From assembly GCA_026745465.1 (NCBI GenBank), contig JACYXH010000815.1:62001-126000 (forward strand): 64,000 nucleotides of DNA, read 5' to 3'. The first letter of the stretch is position 1, and each line of letters opens with the position of its first letter. The notes under the pieces were generated by a model that made no database searches, was not told where the DNA came from, and saw only the letters and a list, made by a program, of their open reading frames with translations. Positions 32,867-44,312 of this stretch are shown here, piece by piece. The position numbers and the translations under genes were made by a program. The stretch is from Lota lota (lineage: Eukaryota > Chordata > Actinopteri > Gadiformes > Lotidae).

Positions 32867-33698
32867 TGTGGCAACCCGGTTCCACTATGCGGTCGTTTCC
32901 CCCCAGTGAACACAAACCGGAAGTCAATTTGAAGCCAAAAAGGCGTATTTATTAAACAAATAATAAATAAACTATAAGTTAGACCGTGCCTAACACCAAC
33001 CTAAATGTTATTCATTAATTAATGGTCCGGCTGTAATCCCCGTCTCCTCTCCGTAGACGGTCTGGTTCAGCCGCCGGGGTTTCCGTGGACCCTCCAATCA
33101 TTTGCGGGGCAGTCCTCTCTGTCGGTCCTCTGTAGGGGACTGCCGAACTCCAGGACACTCCTCCGTGTCGCTCACGGGCGATCTCCTCCTTGGTGTCGCT
33201 GCCGAGCAATCTCCCTCTCGGTGTCGCGGCCCAGCGATCTCTTCCTCGTATCGCTTTCCACTTGGTGGCGCTCCCGTGTTAACAGGGGTTCCCTCTCTCG
33301 TAGGGCCGAGGGACCTCTTCCCCGTATCGTCAAGCGATCTCGTCCTCGAGTCGCTCACCTCGTTGTCGCCGGGGAATCTCCTCCCATCGCCGAGGTATCT
33401 CGTCCTCGTATCGGGTTGACGGGATTTCCTTCCCCGTGTCGTTTCGCCAAGGAAACTCCTTTTCCCCGTAGCGCCGAGGTTCCTCGTTCTCGTATCTCGT
33501 CTCTCGTCTCCCCGTAAACCACGCCGAGCGCCGCTTATGTCGGCGTTTCTTCCGTCGTCGCCGGTGTCGCCCATTTCGTTGATTACTATCAACGCTAATG
33601 AGCTCCGGCGTGCGATTTTCCGGAGAGCGGTGGTATACTCCATTTACCACTGCTCCCCTGAGCCTCCTGGGGCGCTGTCCTGGAGCCGGGTTGCCACA
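32867..33698 (-). mobile_element. long terminal repeat (probable 3' LTR)
   Basis: On the minus strand the block starts TGTGGCAACCCGGCTCC and ends GGAACCGGGTTGCCACA: 17-bp inverted ends with one mismatch, TG...CA. Immediately upstream on that strand is a purine-rich tract AAAGGGTGGAGGAG (33699-33712), a good polypurine tract, so this is the 3' LTR of a minus-strand element whose interior lies to the right. An AATAAA lies at 32948-32953, about 85 bp before the end, suiting an R/U5 boundary. The U3 part (33100-33560) is a degenerate array of short CGAGGACGAGAT-like units. No second LTR was found, so no target duplication can be tested. Confidence 0.6.
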
Positions 33699-33712
33699 CT
33701 CCTCCACCCTTT
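33699..33712 (-). promoter_or_regulatory. polypurine tract next to the LTR
   Basis: AAAGGGTGGAGGAG abutting the TG of the LTR on the minus strand; expected plus-strand primer site of an LTR retroelement. Confidence 0.5.
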
Positions 33713-33770
33713 GATGAAGGCCCGGGCTTCTCCAGGACGCCACGAGGCAGGCGTCGCCGGGGGTTCCCGT

Positions 33771-34661
33771 CATCCTCCTCGGAGGTCTCCGTCGCGGAGG
33801 ATTGGGCCATGGGACCCCGTAGGCGGGTCAGGCGGCGCGTCTGTGCCGCCTCGGGTGTGGTCCATGTCCGTCGCTCCGGTACTTCTCGGCCTGGCGTGGG
33901 TCGGCAGGGCCGGCCTCCTGGGCCCTCCTCCGCAACTCGGCCAGCAGATCCTCCAGCTGCTGGTGGCTGCGCTCCACCTGCTGGTCGCTGCGGCCCAGGT
34001 GCTGTTCACTGCGGCCCAGGTGCTGGTTGCTGCGGCCCAGGTGCTGGTTGCTGCGGCCCAGTTGCTGGTTGCTGCGGCCCAGGCGCTGCATGGAGGCTAA
34101 CCGCTCGGTCAGCTCGGCGTTGGCCGCCCCCAGCTGTCTCGAGCGGGACGCCTCCCTCTCCAGCTGCACCTGCAGGCTCTTGTTCTGGCGCTCCATCTGA
34201 GCGCGAGCGCCCTCCAGGACCTGTGAGGTACTGCGCTCCGCCGTCATCTCCACGCTCATCTGGTCCGTCTGCAGCATGGCTCTCTTGAGACGGTCGTTGA
34301 CGAGCTCCGTGTTACACTGCTCCTCCTCCAGCTGGGCAATGCGTGCCTCCAGCCTATTCTCCGTCTCCTTGGCCTGGGCCAGGATCTCCTCCCGGGACAT
34401 GCGGGTGTCCTCCAGTTCCCAGATCAGCTCCTTCATCCGCTCGATGATACGCTCCTTCTCAGCGAGGGATTCCTCCAATGTGGAGAGAGCGGTGTCCATG
34501 TTGGAGGTGTCTACCTGCAGAGACTTGACCCTCTCTTTCAGGCTGCCCATCTGCTTCTCCTTGTCCCGAAGCTGCTCCTGCAGGTTCTCAACACCCGTCC
34601 AGTCTATGCACGCTGCTTGCATATTAGCATACCACAGCGGGAAAACCGAAGACATTAGTGA
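33771..34661 (-). CDS. intronless chimeric coiled-coil ORF: ELKS/ERC-like plus myosin II tail-like
   Basis: One continuous minus-strand frame. The N-terminal part (about 34595-34435) reads LQEQLRDKEKQMGSLKERVK and TALSTLEESLAEKERIIERM, as in ELKS/ERC active-zone proteins. It passes directly into LEDTRMSREEILAQAKE, RLEARIAQLEEEQCNTELVN, DRLKRAMLQTDQM and ARAQMERQNKSLQVQL, the distal coiled-coil tail of non-muscle myosin II (MYH9/10/14), with blocks missing compared with myosin. A 21-bp repeat then codes heptads. The family genes are multi-exon, so this is an mRNA-derived fusion. It sits directly before a polypurine tract and LTR. Start is uncertain: an ATG at about 34661 is preferred because text upstream of it is CA microsatellite. 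Function unknown. Confidence 0.65.
33955..34085 (-). repeat. 21-bp repeat coding coiled-coil heptads
   Basis: About six units of CTGCGGCCCAGGTGCTGGTTG (plus-strand view). On the minus strand each unit is one heptad of the type LGRSNQQ, with variants HLGRSEQ, HLGRSDQ and VERSHQ. Confidence 0.85.
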
Positions 34662-34674
34662 TTGTATACTGCTT

Positions 34675-34677
<3 letters not shown>

Positions 34678-34705
<28 letters not shown>
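34678..34705. repeat. CA microsatellite
   Basis: (CA)n at the upstream edge of the chimeric ORF. Confidence 0.95.
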
Positions 34706-35270
34706 TTAGCGGTGTATGCTATGTACAGAGCATTAGCGCCTGCTAACTATGTGACGTAACAACAAGACCTCTCTCGGCACGCGAGGACCGCCACTAAGAC
34801 GGTATCGCCACGCCGACCAGGAAGGACGCACAGCAGGGGTGGGAAAACAAGGTAGCGGCCTTTTCTGTTTTCAGTTCAGTGTTGAATAAACCTTTATTCA
34901 GGTAATCAAAAGGTACAGCGTTTGAGTCGGTGGATTGAGATTTGAAAATTGTGTGGTTGATTTTTTTCTCTTTGATCATAAATTATTTTTCATCTTTTTC
35001 AGGCATGAATATAAACTGCTCAAAAAATAAAGGGAACACTAAAATAACACATCCTAGATCTGAATGAATGAAATAATCTTATTAAAAACTTTTTTATTTA
35101 CATAGTTGAATGTGCTGATAACAAAATCACACAAATATTATCAATGGAAATCAAATTTATCAACCCATGGAGGTCTGGATTTGGAGTCACACTCAAAATT
35201 AAAGTGGAAAACCACACTACAGGCTGATCCAACTTTGATGTAATGCCCTTAAAACAAGTCAAAATGAGGC

Positions 35271-36312
35271 TCAGTAGTGTGTGTGGCCTCCACGTGCCTG
35301 TATGACCTCCCTACAATGCCTGGGCATGCTCCTGATGAGGTGGCGGATGGTCTCCTGAGTGATCTCCTCCCAGACCTGGACTAAAGCATCCGCCAACTCC
35401 TGGACAGTCTGTGGTGCAACAAGTTGCACAAGTTGCAACAAGTTGGTGGATGGAGCGAGACATGATGTCCCAGATGTGCTCAATTGGATTCAGGTCTGGG
35501 GAACGGGCGGGCCAGTCCATAGCATCAATGCCTTCCTCTTGCAGGAACTGCTGACACACTCCAGCCACATGAGGTCTAGCATTGTCTTGCATTAGGAGGA
35601 ACCCAGGGCCAACCGCACCAGCATATGGTCTCACAAGGGGTCTGAGGATCTCATCTCGGTACCTAATGGCAGTCAGGCTACCTCTGGCGAGCACATGGAG
35701 GGCTGTGCGGCCCCCCAAATAAATGCCACCCCACACCATGACTGACCCACCGCCAAACCGGTCATGCTGGAGGATGTTGCAGGCAGCAGAACGTTCTCCA
35801 CGGCATCTCCAGACTCTGTCACGTCTGTCACATGTGCTCAGTGTGAACCTGCTTTCATCTGTGAAGAGCACAGGGCGCCAGTGGTGAATTTGCCAATCTT
35901 GGTGTTCTCTGGCAAATGCCAAACGTCCTGCACGGTGTTGGGCTGTAAGCACAACCCCCACCTGTGGACGTCGGGCCCTCATACCACCCTCATGGAGTCT
36001 GTTTCTGACCGTTTGAGCAGACACTTGCACATTTGTGGCCTGCTGGAGGTCATTTTGCAGGGCTCTGGCAGTGCTCCTCCTGCTCCTCCTTGCACAAAGG
36101 CGGAGGTAGCGGTCCTGCTGCTGGGTTGTTGCCCTCCTACGGCCTCCTCCACGTCTCCTGATGTACTGGCCTGTCTCCTGGTAGCGCCTCCATGCTCTGG
36201 ACACTACGCTGACAGACACAGCAAACCTTCTTGCCACAGCTCGCATTGATGTGCCATCCTGGATGAGCTGCACTACCTGAGCCACTTGTGTGGGTTGTAG
36301 ACTCCGTCTCAT
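35271..36312 (-). pseudogene. Tc1 transposase with C-terminal frameshift
   Basis: Cut-and-paste transposase. Best start is [20 protein letters not shown] at 36312, which begins the paired-like helix-turn-helix domain; an Arg-rich hinge (RRRGGGRRR) follows. The DDE catalytic parts are visible: LFTDESRF (first Asp), [20 protein letters not shown] (second Asp) and [16 protein letters not shown] (final Glu). At about 35450 the frame changes: the C-terminal text [16 protein letters not shown] continues in another frame to the stop near 35271. So the copy is probably inactive unless the shift is a sequencing error. Confidence 0.85.
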
Positions 36313-36589
36313 GCTACCACTAGAGTAAAAGCACCGCCAGCATTCAAAAGTGACCAAAACATCAGCCAGGAAGCATAGGAACTGAGAAGTGGTCTGTGGT
36401 CACCACCTGCAGAACCACTCCTTTATTGGGGGTGTCTTGCTAATTGCCTATAATTTCCACCTGTTGTCTATTCCATTTGCACAACACCATGTGAAATTTA
36501 TTGTCAATCAGTGTTGCTTCCTAAGTGGACAGTTTGATTTCACAGAAGTGTGATTGACTTGGAGTTACATTGTGTAGTATAAAGTTTCC

Positions 36590-36911
36590 TGTAGCCACTC
36601 TGGCTACCGACCAGGTGTTCAAAAGAACCTCCACACACACCAGTGCTGAGCAAAACTGTCACCTTTTATTGCACACTTTAAATAACACCAAAAAACAACG
36701 CTTGTCCGTCTCTGGGGAAATGCGTGATCGCCTTCTGGGCGAGTTGCTTCCTCTACTCAGACCCACCTCACTGTGGGAAATGAGCACAATACACATCATA
36801 TTTAATACTATCTAATTGCGCTCATAGCCTACAGCTGCGTCTAGACCCCAATTGAGCCGCGTCCGCCCTCTGCCCGGCAGCCGGCGCTAAATCCACGCCC
36901 TCCGTACCACA
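36590..36911 (-). mobile_element. solo LTR inserted in the Tc1 terminal repeat
   Basis: Block beginning TGTAGCCACTCTGGC and ending CTCCGTACCACA (TG...CA), 322 bp. Flanks are GTTTCC (36584-36589) and GTTCC (36912-36916), a 5-bp target duplication if one T is extra. On the minus strand it contains AATAAA (plus-strand TTTATT at about 36664). No internal region remains, as expected after LTR-LTR recombination. Confidence 0.6.
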
Positions 36912-37099
36912 GTTCCCTTTATTTTTTTGAGGCAGTGTATATATTTGCATCGACAACAAATATAGCACACACACACACCTCACACACCAGCCGGACCTTC
37001 CATCACCCTAAATGATTTGGGTGTTGATGTGAAAACTCTGACCCTTGATGCCTGTGTGTGTGCACGTCCGAACATGTGTGCGTTCCAAGCTGAAACTCA

Positions 37100-37165
37100 C
37101 AAATGTGAGAGAGAGGGAGAGAGAAAGAGGGAGGGGGAGAGAAAGAGGGAGAGAGAGAGGGAGGG

Positions 37166-37227
<62 letters not shown>

Positions 37228-37376
37228 CTGGGACGTTGCCAGTGGTTTCCTCAGAAAGATTGTGACGAGGAGGGAAATTCCTGTAAATGCCCTGGAAGGG
37301 AGGGAGGGAGGTGAGGCATGAGATGAGGGAGAGAAGGAGAGAGGGAGAGGGAGGGAGGGAGGGAGGGAAGGGCAGT
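37100..37376. repeat. GA-rich simple repeat
   Basis: (GA)n and GGGA tracts in two blocks (37106-37225 and 37300-37370). Confidence 0.95.
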
Positions 37377-37432
37377 TGACGAAACTAAAAACAGGCTCTG
37401 GCACCTTCTATTAGTTGTTTCTTGTTATCTGA

Positions 37433-37497
37433 ATCGCTCTCTCTCTCTCTCCCTCTCCCTCTCTCCTCTCCCCCTCCCTCTCCCTCCCTCTCTCTCT

Positions 37498-37528
<31 letters not shown>

Positions 37529-37531
37529 CCA
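37433..37531. repeat. CT-rich simple repeat
   Basis: (CT)n and CCCTCTC tracts. Confidence 0.95.
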
Positions 37532-38079
37532 GAGAGTGCACATGAGTTCATGGCCGAATGAAATCAGTGAGTCCTGCCAACTGTCCCGTCGCCTATCCTC
37601 TCTCTCTCTCCCCCATTCCCTCCCCCACCCCTCAGGTGGGGAGGAGTTATGTACGTTCCCACCACAGCTATGTCATCACCAACATAGTAAACACACTGTT
37701 CCCTTCGGGGCCCCACGCCACGATGACTGGCTCCTGACTCATGTAGACGAAGATAAAGAGACGCTTCAGCAGGTTGGGAGACGTTGGACAGAAGTAGTCA
37801 AATAAACGTTGTCCGCAAGTCAGGTCTCACCAGGCTTCACGGGCGCACATTATTGGACCCTGCCTAAAGCCAGGCCCAGACCTCAGCCCTGTAAAACAAA
37901 AGGAGAAACTCCCCAGATCCAGAGGTGAAGAAACCTTGAGGCGGAACGCAGAAGGGTGACCCCGCCTTCCAGAGACCGTTAGGAGTCATGTTTGATGTCC
38001 CCTGACACAAACTGAAACTCTGGCTGGCTAACTTTCTGACCAGACAGACAAAGACTCACTTTTTGACTAGCCAAATTGC
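37532..38079. other. no feature recognised
   Basis: Mixed sequence between a CT tract and the tetranucleotide array. No exon could be supported. Confidence 0.4.
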
Positions 38080-38768
38080 CTACTGACTAACTGACACTAA
38101 CTGACTGGCTGACTGATAACTGAAACACTGATTAACTGACTGACTAACTGACAGGCTAGCTGTCTAACTGACTTACTGACTGGTTGGCTTACTGACACAC
38201 TTATTGACTGGCTGGCTAACTGACTAACAGACTGGTTGGCTAACTGACACACTTACTGACTGGCTGGCTGGTTAGCAAACTGATACACTGACTGGCTGGC
38301 TGGTTAACTGACACACTGACTGACTGACTGGCTGGCTGGCTAACTGACACACTGACTGACTGGCTGGCTGGCTAACTGACACACTGACTGACTGGCTGGC
38401 TGGTTAACTGACACACTGACTGACTGACTGGCTGGCTGGCTAACTGACACACTGACTGACTGGCTGGCTGGCTAACTGACACACTGACTGGCTAACTGAC
38501 TGGCTGGCTGGCTAACTGACACACTGACTGGCTAACTGACACACTTACTGACTGGCTGGCTGGTTAGCTAACACACTGACTGACTGACTGGCTGGCTGGC
38601 TAACTGACACACTGACTGGCTAACTGACACACTTACTGACTAGCTGGCTGGTTAGCTAACTGATACACTGACTGGCTGGCTGGTTAACTGACACACTGAC
38701 TGACTGACTGGCTGGCTGGCTAACTGACACACTGACTGACTGGCTGGCTGGCTCAACTGACACACTGG
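38080..38768. repeat. CTGA/CTGG-based minisatellite array
   Basis: Higher-order unit about 30-60 bp made of GACTGGCTGGCTGGCTAACTGACACACTGA variants. The left part is more diverged than the right. Confidence 0.95.
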
Positions 38769-39462
38769 CTTACCGGGGAATGTTTACACTGCAGTTGTCA
38801 GGGGCCACGGGCCCCCAGTCAAATGGCATTGGGAGTCATTGTGCTTTTAAAACAAGCCAGGGGTCGATATGCGAAGGCAGAGCCGGGCCCCGTTCAGAGA
38901 ACACAGGGGGACAACAGAAGAGGCTATCGCCAGGAGCAACGCCTGCTTATCTGGCCAGCTCCATTATGTAAACAGTGTTAGACCAGCGGCGCGGCTAACG
39001 CTTTAAATGGCAGGAGGTTGGTTGTTAACGATGGGTGCCGCTACATTTAGCGTGCAACAACACTGTAACCTGATCAAGGAAAAGAAAAGGGGAAGAGAGA
39101 AAGAGAGGGAAGCTCTTACAGTTTGCTTTTGTCATGCTGGGGATTTCTGTGGCCTCGTGACCGTTTGGCCACGAAATGGGGGGTTCACAAAATCAGGAAC
39201 ATATTTATAGAGGCCCACGAGATCGGGCACTTTCTGCACTGTCACCGCCACAGTTCCCTGGATGGAATAAAAAGGCACCTCTGACAGATAGAATCAACAT
39301 TAAGGACTGTAATTACCGCTGGTGAAAACCCATGACACAAAGCTGGTATTGTGAAGTTCAGAAACGAAAGACAAACACTAACAGAGTTTGGATGGTTCTT
39401 TGGTTATTCGATAACTTTGCAGTCTAGGAACCCCACTGAGGATTGTGTGTACCTTTATGTTT

Positions 39463-39507
<45 letters not shown>

Positions 39508-41101
39508 GTATGACTATGTGTGTTTGCAAAACATTATGCTTACTAAGCGTATGCTTAATTTGTGTTTTTGGAGGGGGGACACATTCACACACACACTATG
39601 TGTGTCAGTACATCTATCCATGTGCGAGAGTGCGTGCGTGCGTGCATGTCTGTTATGTTGTCTATGTCTCAATTCAGAATATGCCTTAAGGTAAACCTGA
39701 AGATATATACAACTTCCCATTGCGTAAGAGCCACAGTGTAGCCCGAGTGCAAATAAACCGGTCTCGCCTATTGAAAAATAAATCTTACCTCCATCTTTGG
39801 CAATACTGATGCACGGAAGTGTTGCACCCTAGGGTATTCCAGATAATCAAGTCCTTTCACAACCAGACTTCCTACACTTCGCACTTGAGAGATTGTTGTT
39901 CTCAAATGTCTAAACTCAAATGGCGAATGTGAATCAACGTTGCCTTGTGACACATGGCCGCGGACGGCTGGCGAGATAACGCCTTGTTGAACGCAGCCCC
40001 CAGAGGCCGGACACGCCGAGTCACGGTAGAGACAAACAACAAACAACAAAGAGAACTGGTGATGACCCGGCGGTGTGAGAGAACAGGTTCGTCCGGTTGG
40101 GAAATAATCGGACGCTGACGTCAAGCACCATGGCAACCGCCGCCACTTTCTGGAAGTTACAGTTACACATACTTTTCAGGAAAACCTTTATTACGTCCAT
40201 TCGGTTTGGGTATTTTCGCAGCTGCCAATGTTTTGCAATTAGCTTAGAAACGTTAGCCAGCGAGCATCGCTGAAAGTTAGCTAGAAAAATAAGCTGAAAT
40301 TCCATAACCCCCCCCCCCCCCTAAGCTAATTCTGAATCTGTGAGGAGATACAGGAAGGTAACGACCTTGAAAGGAACTTCGTTTCATTCTTATAGCTCAA
40401 CAGACTAGCTCTTACTAAAGTATGTTTTGAGGCAGGTTTGGTGTTCCAGTCAGAGCCGTGGTTGCCGGTACCATTCTGTCTGCGTGTTGTTGCCGGGGGA
40501 GCCACATCCCCCCCGGGGTGGCTGGTGACCAACTGAACAGCCTCCCTCTGGGCATTTCCTGAATTGTTTCCACTCCATACGCCCTCTCCTCCCTCTCTCT
40601 TCTCCGTTCTTTCTCTTCACCTCAACTGATGCCACCAGCAAAACGGTATGTTTTCAGACCTTCTTCATGGATAATTCCAAGACAGACGTTCCCAAAGACA
40701 TGCACGTGAAAGTGTTATTAAAAGAAAACTGTATGTGGTTAGAGTTAGGTTCAAAGCCCTGCCATTGTTTTACGATATCCCATTTAAAGGTCAGAATCCG
40801 GACTTTAAAGAGCAATTGTATCATATCCTTTTTACTAAAGACGTCAACCAGCAACTGCCTTGCCACTTGGTAAACCTGGAGTTAAATCAGGACTAAGCTG
40901 GACCTATCAAATATTATCGACTAGCGTAGGGCTAGCGTTCTGAAGGCTGTGTCAACTGAAAATAAACATGGTTGGACTGGAGCAGGTAAATTCATAGGCC
41001 AACGTAGGGTGGTGCAGCTTAACAAGCAGGGGTGAAGGTGTGTGTGTGCGTGTCTCCGAGCGGCAGGGGGTAATGTTACATAACACCAGCGGGCGGTAAT
41101 G

Positions 41102-41133
<32 letters not shown>

Positions 41134-41950
41134 GGAGAGACACTCAGTTCCCTTCATTCTCTCACTTTCTCGTCTTCTCCTTCTTCTATACTTTGTTTTT
41201 TCTTTCCCCCCCTCCTCAATCCCCCTTATTAGTTCAGCCTCAACGTGTCACTGCCCACAAACATCCCTCCCCCCCTCCCCTCGCCAACGCATCGCCATTT
41301 TCACCTCGTTCTTTTACTCACTCCCTTCTCCTGCGCTCACCCCCCCCCACCCCACTCCATCCCTTCTCTCACTCCTCATTCTCATCCGTTATCCCTCCCC
41401 CTCGCTCTCCCCTCCCCTCCCCCTTGTCCTCCCACGTTCTCATCAGGAGCGACAACAAAAAGACACAAGCGCAGGAAAAATACGTTAGCATAAAAAGCTA
41501 AATGCCCGCTGGTCCGAGTCCGCGTCTAGTCCCAACCTTCTGGGCTGCGGTTTGTCTACTAATGACATTTTTAGATATTGTTAATCGTCCTGATGCGCCT
41601 TCACCCTTCAACCGTCACTGAAGCAAAACAACAACAACAGCTAAAAGTGTCAACTCCGACGCGTGTGCTCTAGCCAAATTGGCGATGTGCCAACAACATT
41701 TTGAAATAGAAAAACTGACGAATTGGAAACGTAAAATAAACAAAGATTAACCATTGAATAAAAAGAAACAGGGGTTATACAGGCCTGACATGGGGCACCG
41801 CGGAAGACACTAATGACATCATTACATTGTAATGACCGTGGTGAAACTGAAGGCCCCGAAGGGAAACGAAGGCAGCTAAGAACATTAGCCAAAGACAACC
41901 GACCAGTACGACCTGCAGCAGGCCAACATACACATGCTTCCATTGGCAAC
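38769..41950. other. intergenic stretch without recognised gene
   Basis: Contains a GT microsatellite (39463-39506), poly-C (40309-40321), GGA tract (41108-41133) and a CT/CCCC-rich stretch (41160-41430). A possible start ATGCCACCAGCAAAACG|GTATGT at 40629 has exon-like borders but nothing downstream supports it. Confidence 0.35.
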
Positions 41951-41952
41951 AG

Positions 41953-42011
41953 CGTCCTAACAAGGCTGGCTAGTCCTAACAAGGCTGGCTAGTCCTAACA
42001 AGGCTGGCTAT
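41953..42011. repeat. 19-bp tandem repeat, 3 copies
   Basis: GTCCTAACAAGGCTGGCTA three times. Confidence 0.9.
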
Positions 42012-42136
42012 TCTTACACTGCTGCGTGGGGAGTTGACGGCACAAGCTAAAGCTAGAGTAAAATAAATCCAACCCTGACATGGAGGAGGAAGCCACCAAT
42101 AACCTTACTCAGCACCCACCAGCATCCCCCAACCCA

Positions 42137-42139
<3 letters not shown>

Positions 42140-42193
<54 letters not shown>
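42140..42193. repeat. CT microsatellite
   Basis: (CT)n. Confidence 0.95.
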
Positions 42194-42197
<4 letters not shown>

Positions 42198-42296
42198 AGC
42201 AAGTTAGACAGGGTACAGTGTGTGCATTGTGAATACCTCATGGAGTCAGCATGCATTTAGCACCAAATTAGAAAATATATTGATATCGCGAGGATA

Positions 42297-42500
42297 GGGG
42301 CGGGATAGTCTAGTGGTTAGGCTGGCAGCATAAAGGTTCTGGGTTCGAATCCTCATGACTGCAGTCTACCTTTAAGGAATCCTTGAGCAAGCTGCCCAAA
42401 CACCCTACCTACCTCTGAATGACATGTATCTGAAAACTCACTGCAAGTCACTTTCCGTGAAAGAGATTTAGCAAAATGATTCAATAATGTCAGGCCAAAG
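42297..42500 (+). repeat. tRNA-derived SINE
   Basis: tRNA-like head with A box TAGTCTAGTGGTTAGG (about 42308) and B box GGTTCGAATCC (about 42342) at the right spacing. The body has CCTTGAGCAAGCTGCC, and the tail is TTAGCAAAATGATTCAATAA, related to the tail at 23430. RNA polymerase III-type promoter; mobilised by LINE enzymes. Confidence 0.85.
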
Positions 42501-42945
42501 TGATAACTCTCCATGATTATCCATTTTATCATGCGTTCATTTAATATGGATACTAACTGCCAATATCTCCCACAGCAATATGCCGTTTGGCTCCTACAAG
42601 CCTTTCTATTAATTCTGATACGTCAGAGAGAGAAACAACAGTCTAAGATGCAATATTCTGGAACAATGTCGAAAATAACTGCATTAATAAAATGTTGAAT
42701 ATCCAAAAAATAAATTGAATTCTCCCATCTCTGCAAACATGAAATAGTTGTAGTCAGGAAGTATTGAAAATCATAAATGTAATGCAAATCATATGAGATT
42801 AAATGACACAAGTGAAAGCGTATAAAACATCGAGAAAACGAATTAAAAAGAAATCAAAACAAGAGAACACTGATTCAATTCAAAAACTAAAACTAAACTA
42901 CAAGTTGAAGGAGAAACTGGGGGAAAATTAAATACCACAGAAAAT
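42501..42945. other. no feature recognised
   Basis: AT-rich sequence. Confidence 0.4.
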
Positions 42946-43111
42946 ACACACACAAACCCAGGGCACACACACAAACCCAGGGCACACACACACACTAACC
43001 CAAGGTGCACACACACACAAACCCAGGGCACACACACAAACCCAGGGCACACACACAAACCCAGGGCACACACACACACAAACACACACACACACACACA
43101 CACACAAACAG
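42946..43111. repeat. minisatellite CACACACAAACCCAGGG plus CA tract
   Basis: About seven copies of a 16-27-bp unit containing AAACCCAGGGCACAC. Confidence 0.95.
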
Positions 43112-43348
43112 CCAAGCAAGGGGAACAACAGTCTGATTACAATCAAATGAGGAAACCAAGCTAAGTGAATCACAATCAAAACAAACCCTCCAGACGCACA
43201 CACAGCCAAACAGAACCCTGAGCGAACCCCAGAGGGAGCGGAACCGCAGCTCTCTGTCAATGCAGAACCACGCGACCCGTCAGCCACACTGCGCGGTCCG
43301 GAGCGCCTTTCCCTGGAACCTGCCGATCCAACAGGGGAATACCTGACC

Positions 43349-43369
43349 CCCCCCCCCCCCCCCCCCCCC
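43349..43369. repeat. poly-C run
   Basis: About 20 C, next to a CA microsatellite (43381-43402). Confidence 0.9.
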
Positions 43370-43689
43370 TCCCCTGGTCTCTCACACACACACACACACA
43401 CACTCCCGCCGCTGGTAAAGTTGCTGTAGAGCGAAGCGTTGAGTGTCTAGTTGCCGTCTGCCTCGGCACGTACTGACTATCTCTCTCTCTCACACACACA
43501 CACACACACTGACTCTTAACAGGCTCCGTCTCTCGCGCACACACTTACACACACACGCGCGCCAGCGGGGGACGCGCACGGCTGTGTCTTCCCCGTGCGC
43601 AGCGCGAGCCAAGAATCTGCTTCTCATTTCTGCCTTAGCCCCGTCGGCGTAGCGACCACACTTGTCCTCTCCTCCCGCCTCGCTTCAGT

Positions 43690-44090
43690 TTTTTACTCAT
43701 GTGCTCTCTCTCGCTCTCCTTCTCTCCCTCCCTCTCCTTTTCTCATTCTCTCTCCTCCTAGTTCTCCCCCTCCCCCCCTCCACCTCCTTCTCCCCTCCCC
43801 TCTCTCTCTCTCCCCCCTCTCCTTCTCTCCCTCCCTCTCCTTTTCTCATTCTCTCTCCTCCTACTTCTCCCTCTCCCCCCCCTCCACCTCCTTCTCCCTC
43901 CCCTCTCTCTCTCTCTCCCCCTCTCCTTCTCTCCCTCCCTCTCCTTTTCTCATTCTCTCTCCTCCTACTTCTCCCTCTCCCCCCCTCCACCTCCTTCTCC
44001 CCTCCCCCTCTCTCTCTCTCCCCTCTCCTTCTCTCCCTCCCTCTCCTTTTCTCATTCTCTCTCCATCTACTTCTCCCTCCCTTTTTTTCT
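43690..44090. repeat. pyrimidine minisatellite, 4 copies of about 110 bp
   Basis: CTTTTCTCATTCTCTCTCCT marks each unit; the rest is CT/CCCT text. Confidence 0.95.
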
Positions 44091-44263
44091 TAATCCCGTC
44101 TTTAAAGAAGGGAATGCCCAGGTTGCTAGACAACGCACGCTCACTCTCTCGTTGAACCCCCAACTCCCTGTGTGTGTGTGTGTGTGGCAAACTATCACAC
44201 CCACACACGTCTGTTAATCTCTATATTTGCAAGATCTCTATCCTTGCAAGAAGCTGCACGCAT

Positions 44264-44309
<46 letters not shown>
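44264..44309. repeat. CA microsatellite
   Basis: (CA)n. Confidence 0.95.

Positions 44310-44312
<3 letters not shown>

Larger units (their letters stand above)
35011..36942 (-). mobile_element. Tc1/mariner-type DNA transposon
   Basis: Left terminal repeat 35015-35040 (ACTGCTCAAAAAATAAAGGG...) and right terminal repeat 36912-36938 (GTTCCCTTTATTTTTTTGAG...) are inverted copies, flanked by TA on both sides. The interior holds a Tc1 transposase. Removing the 322-bp solo LTR at 36590-36911 leaves about 1.6 kb, the standard Tc1 length. Confidence 0.9.

Noticed and set aside
33098..33643. 181-residue Arg-rich minus-strand ORF
   Set aside because: Lies inside the LTR U3 and is made of degenerate short repeats (TRTRNLG-like); no homology recognised and no reason to call it a gene.
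43595..44155. Ser/Pro/Leu-rich ORFs of 140-190 residues
   Set aside because: Entirely within a pyrimidine minisatellite; also open on the opposite strand.
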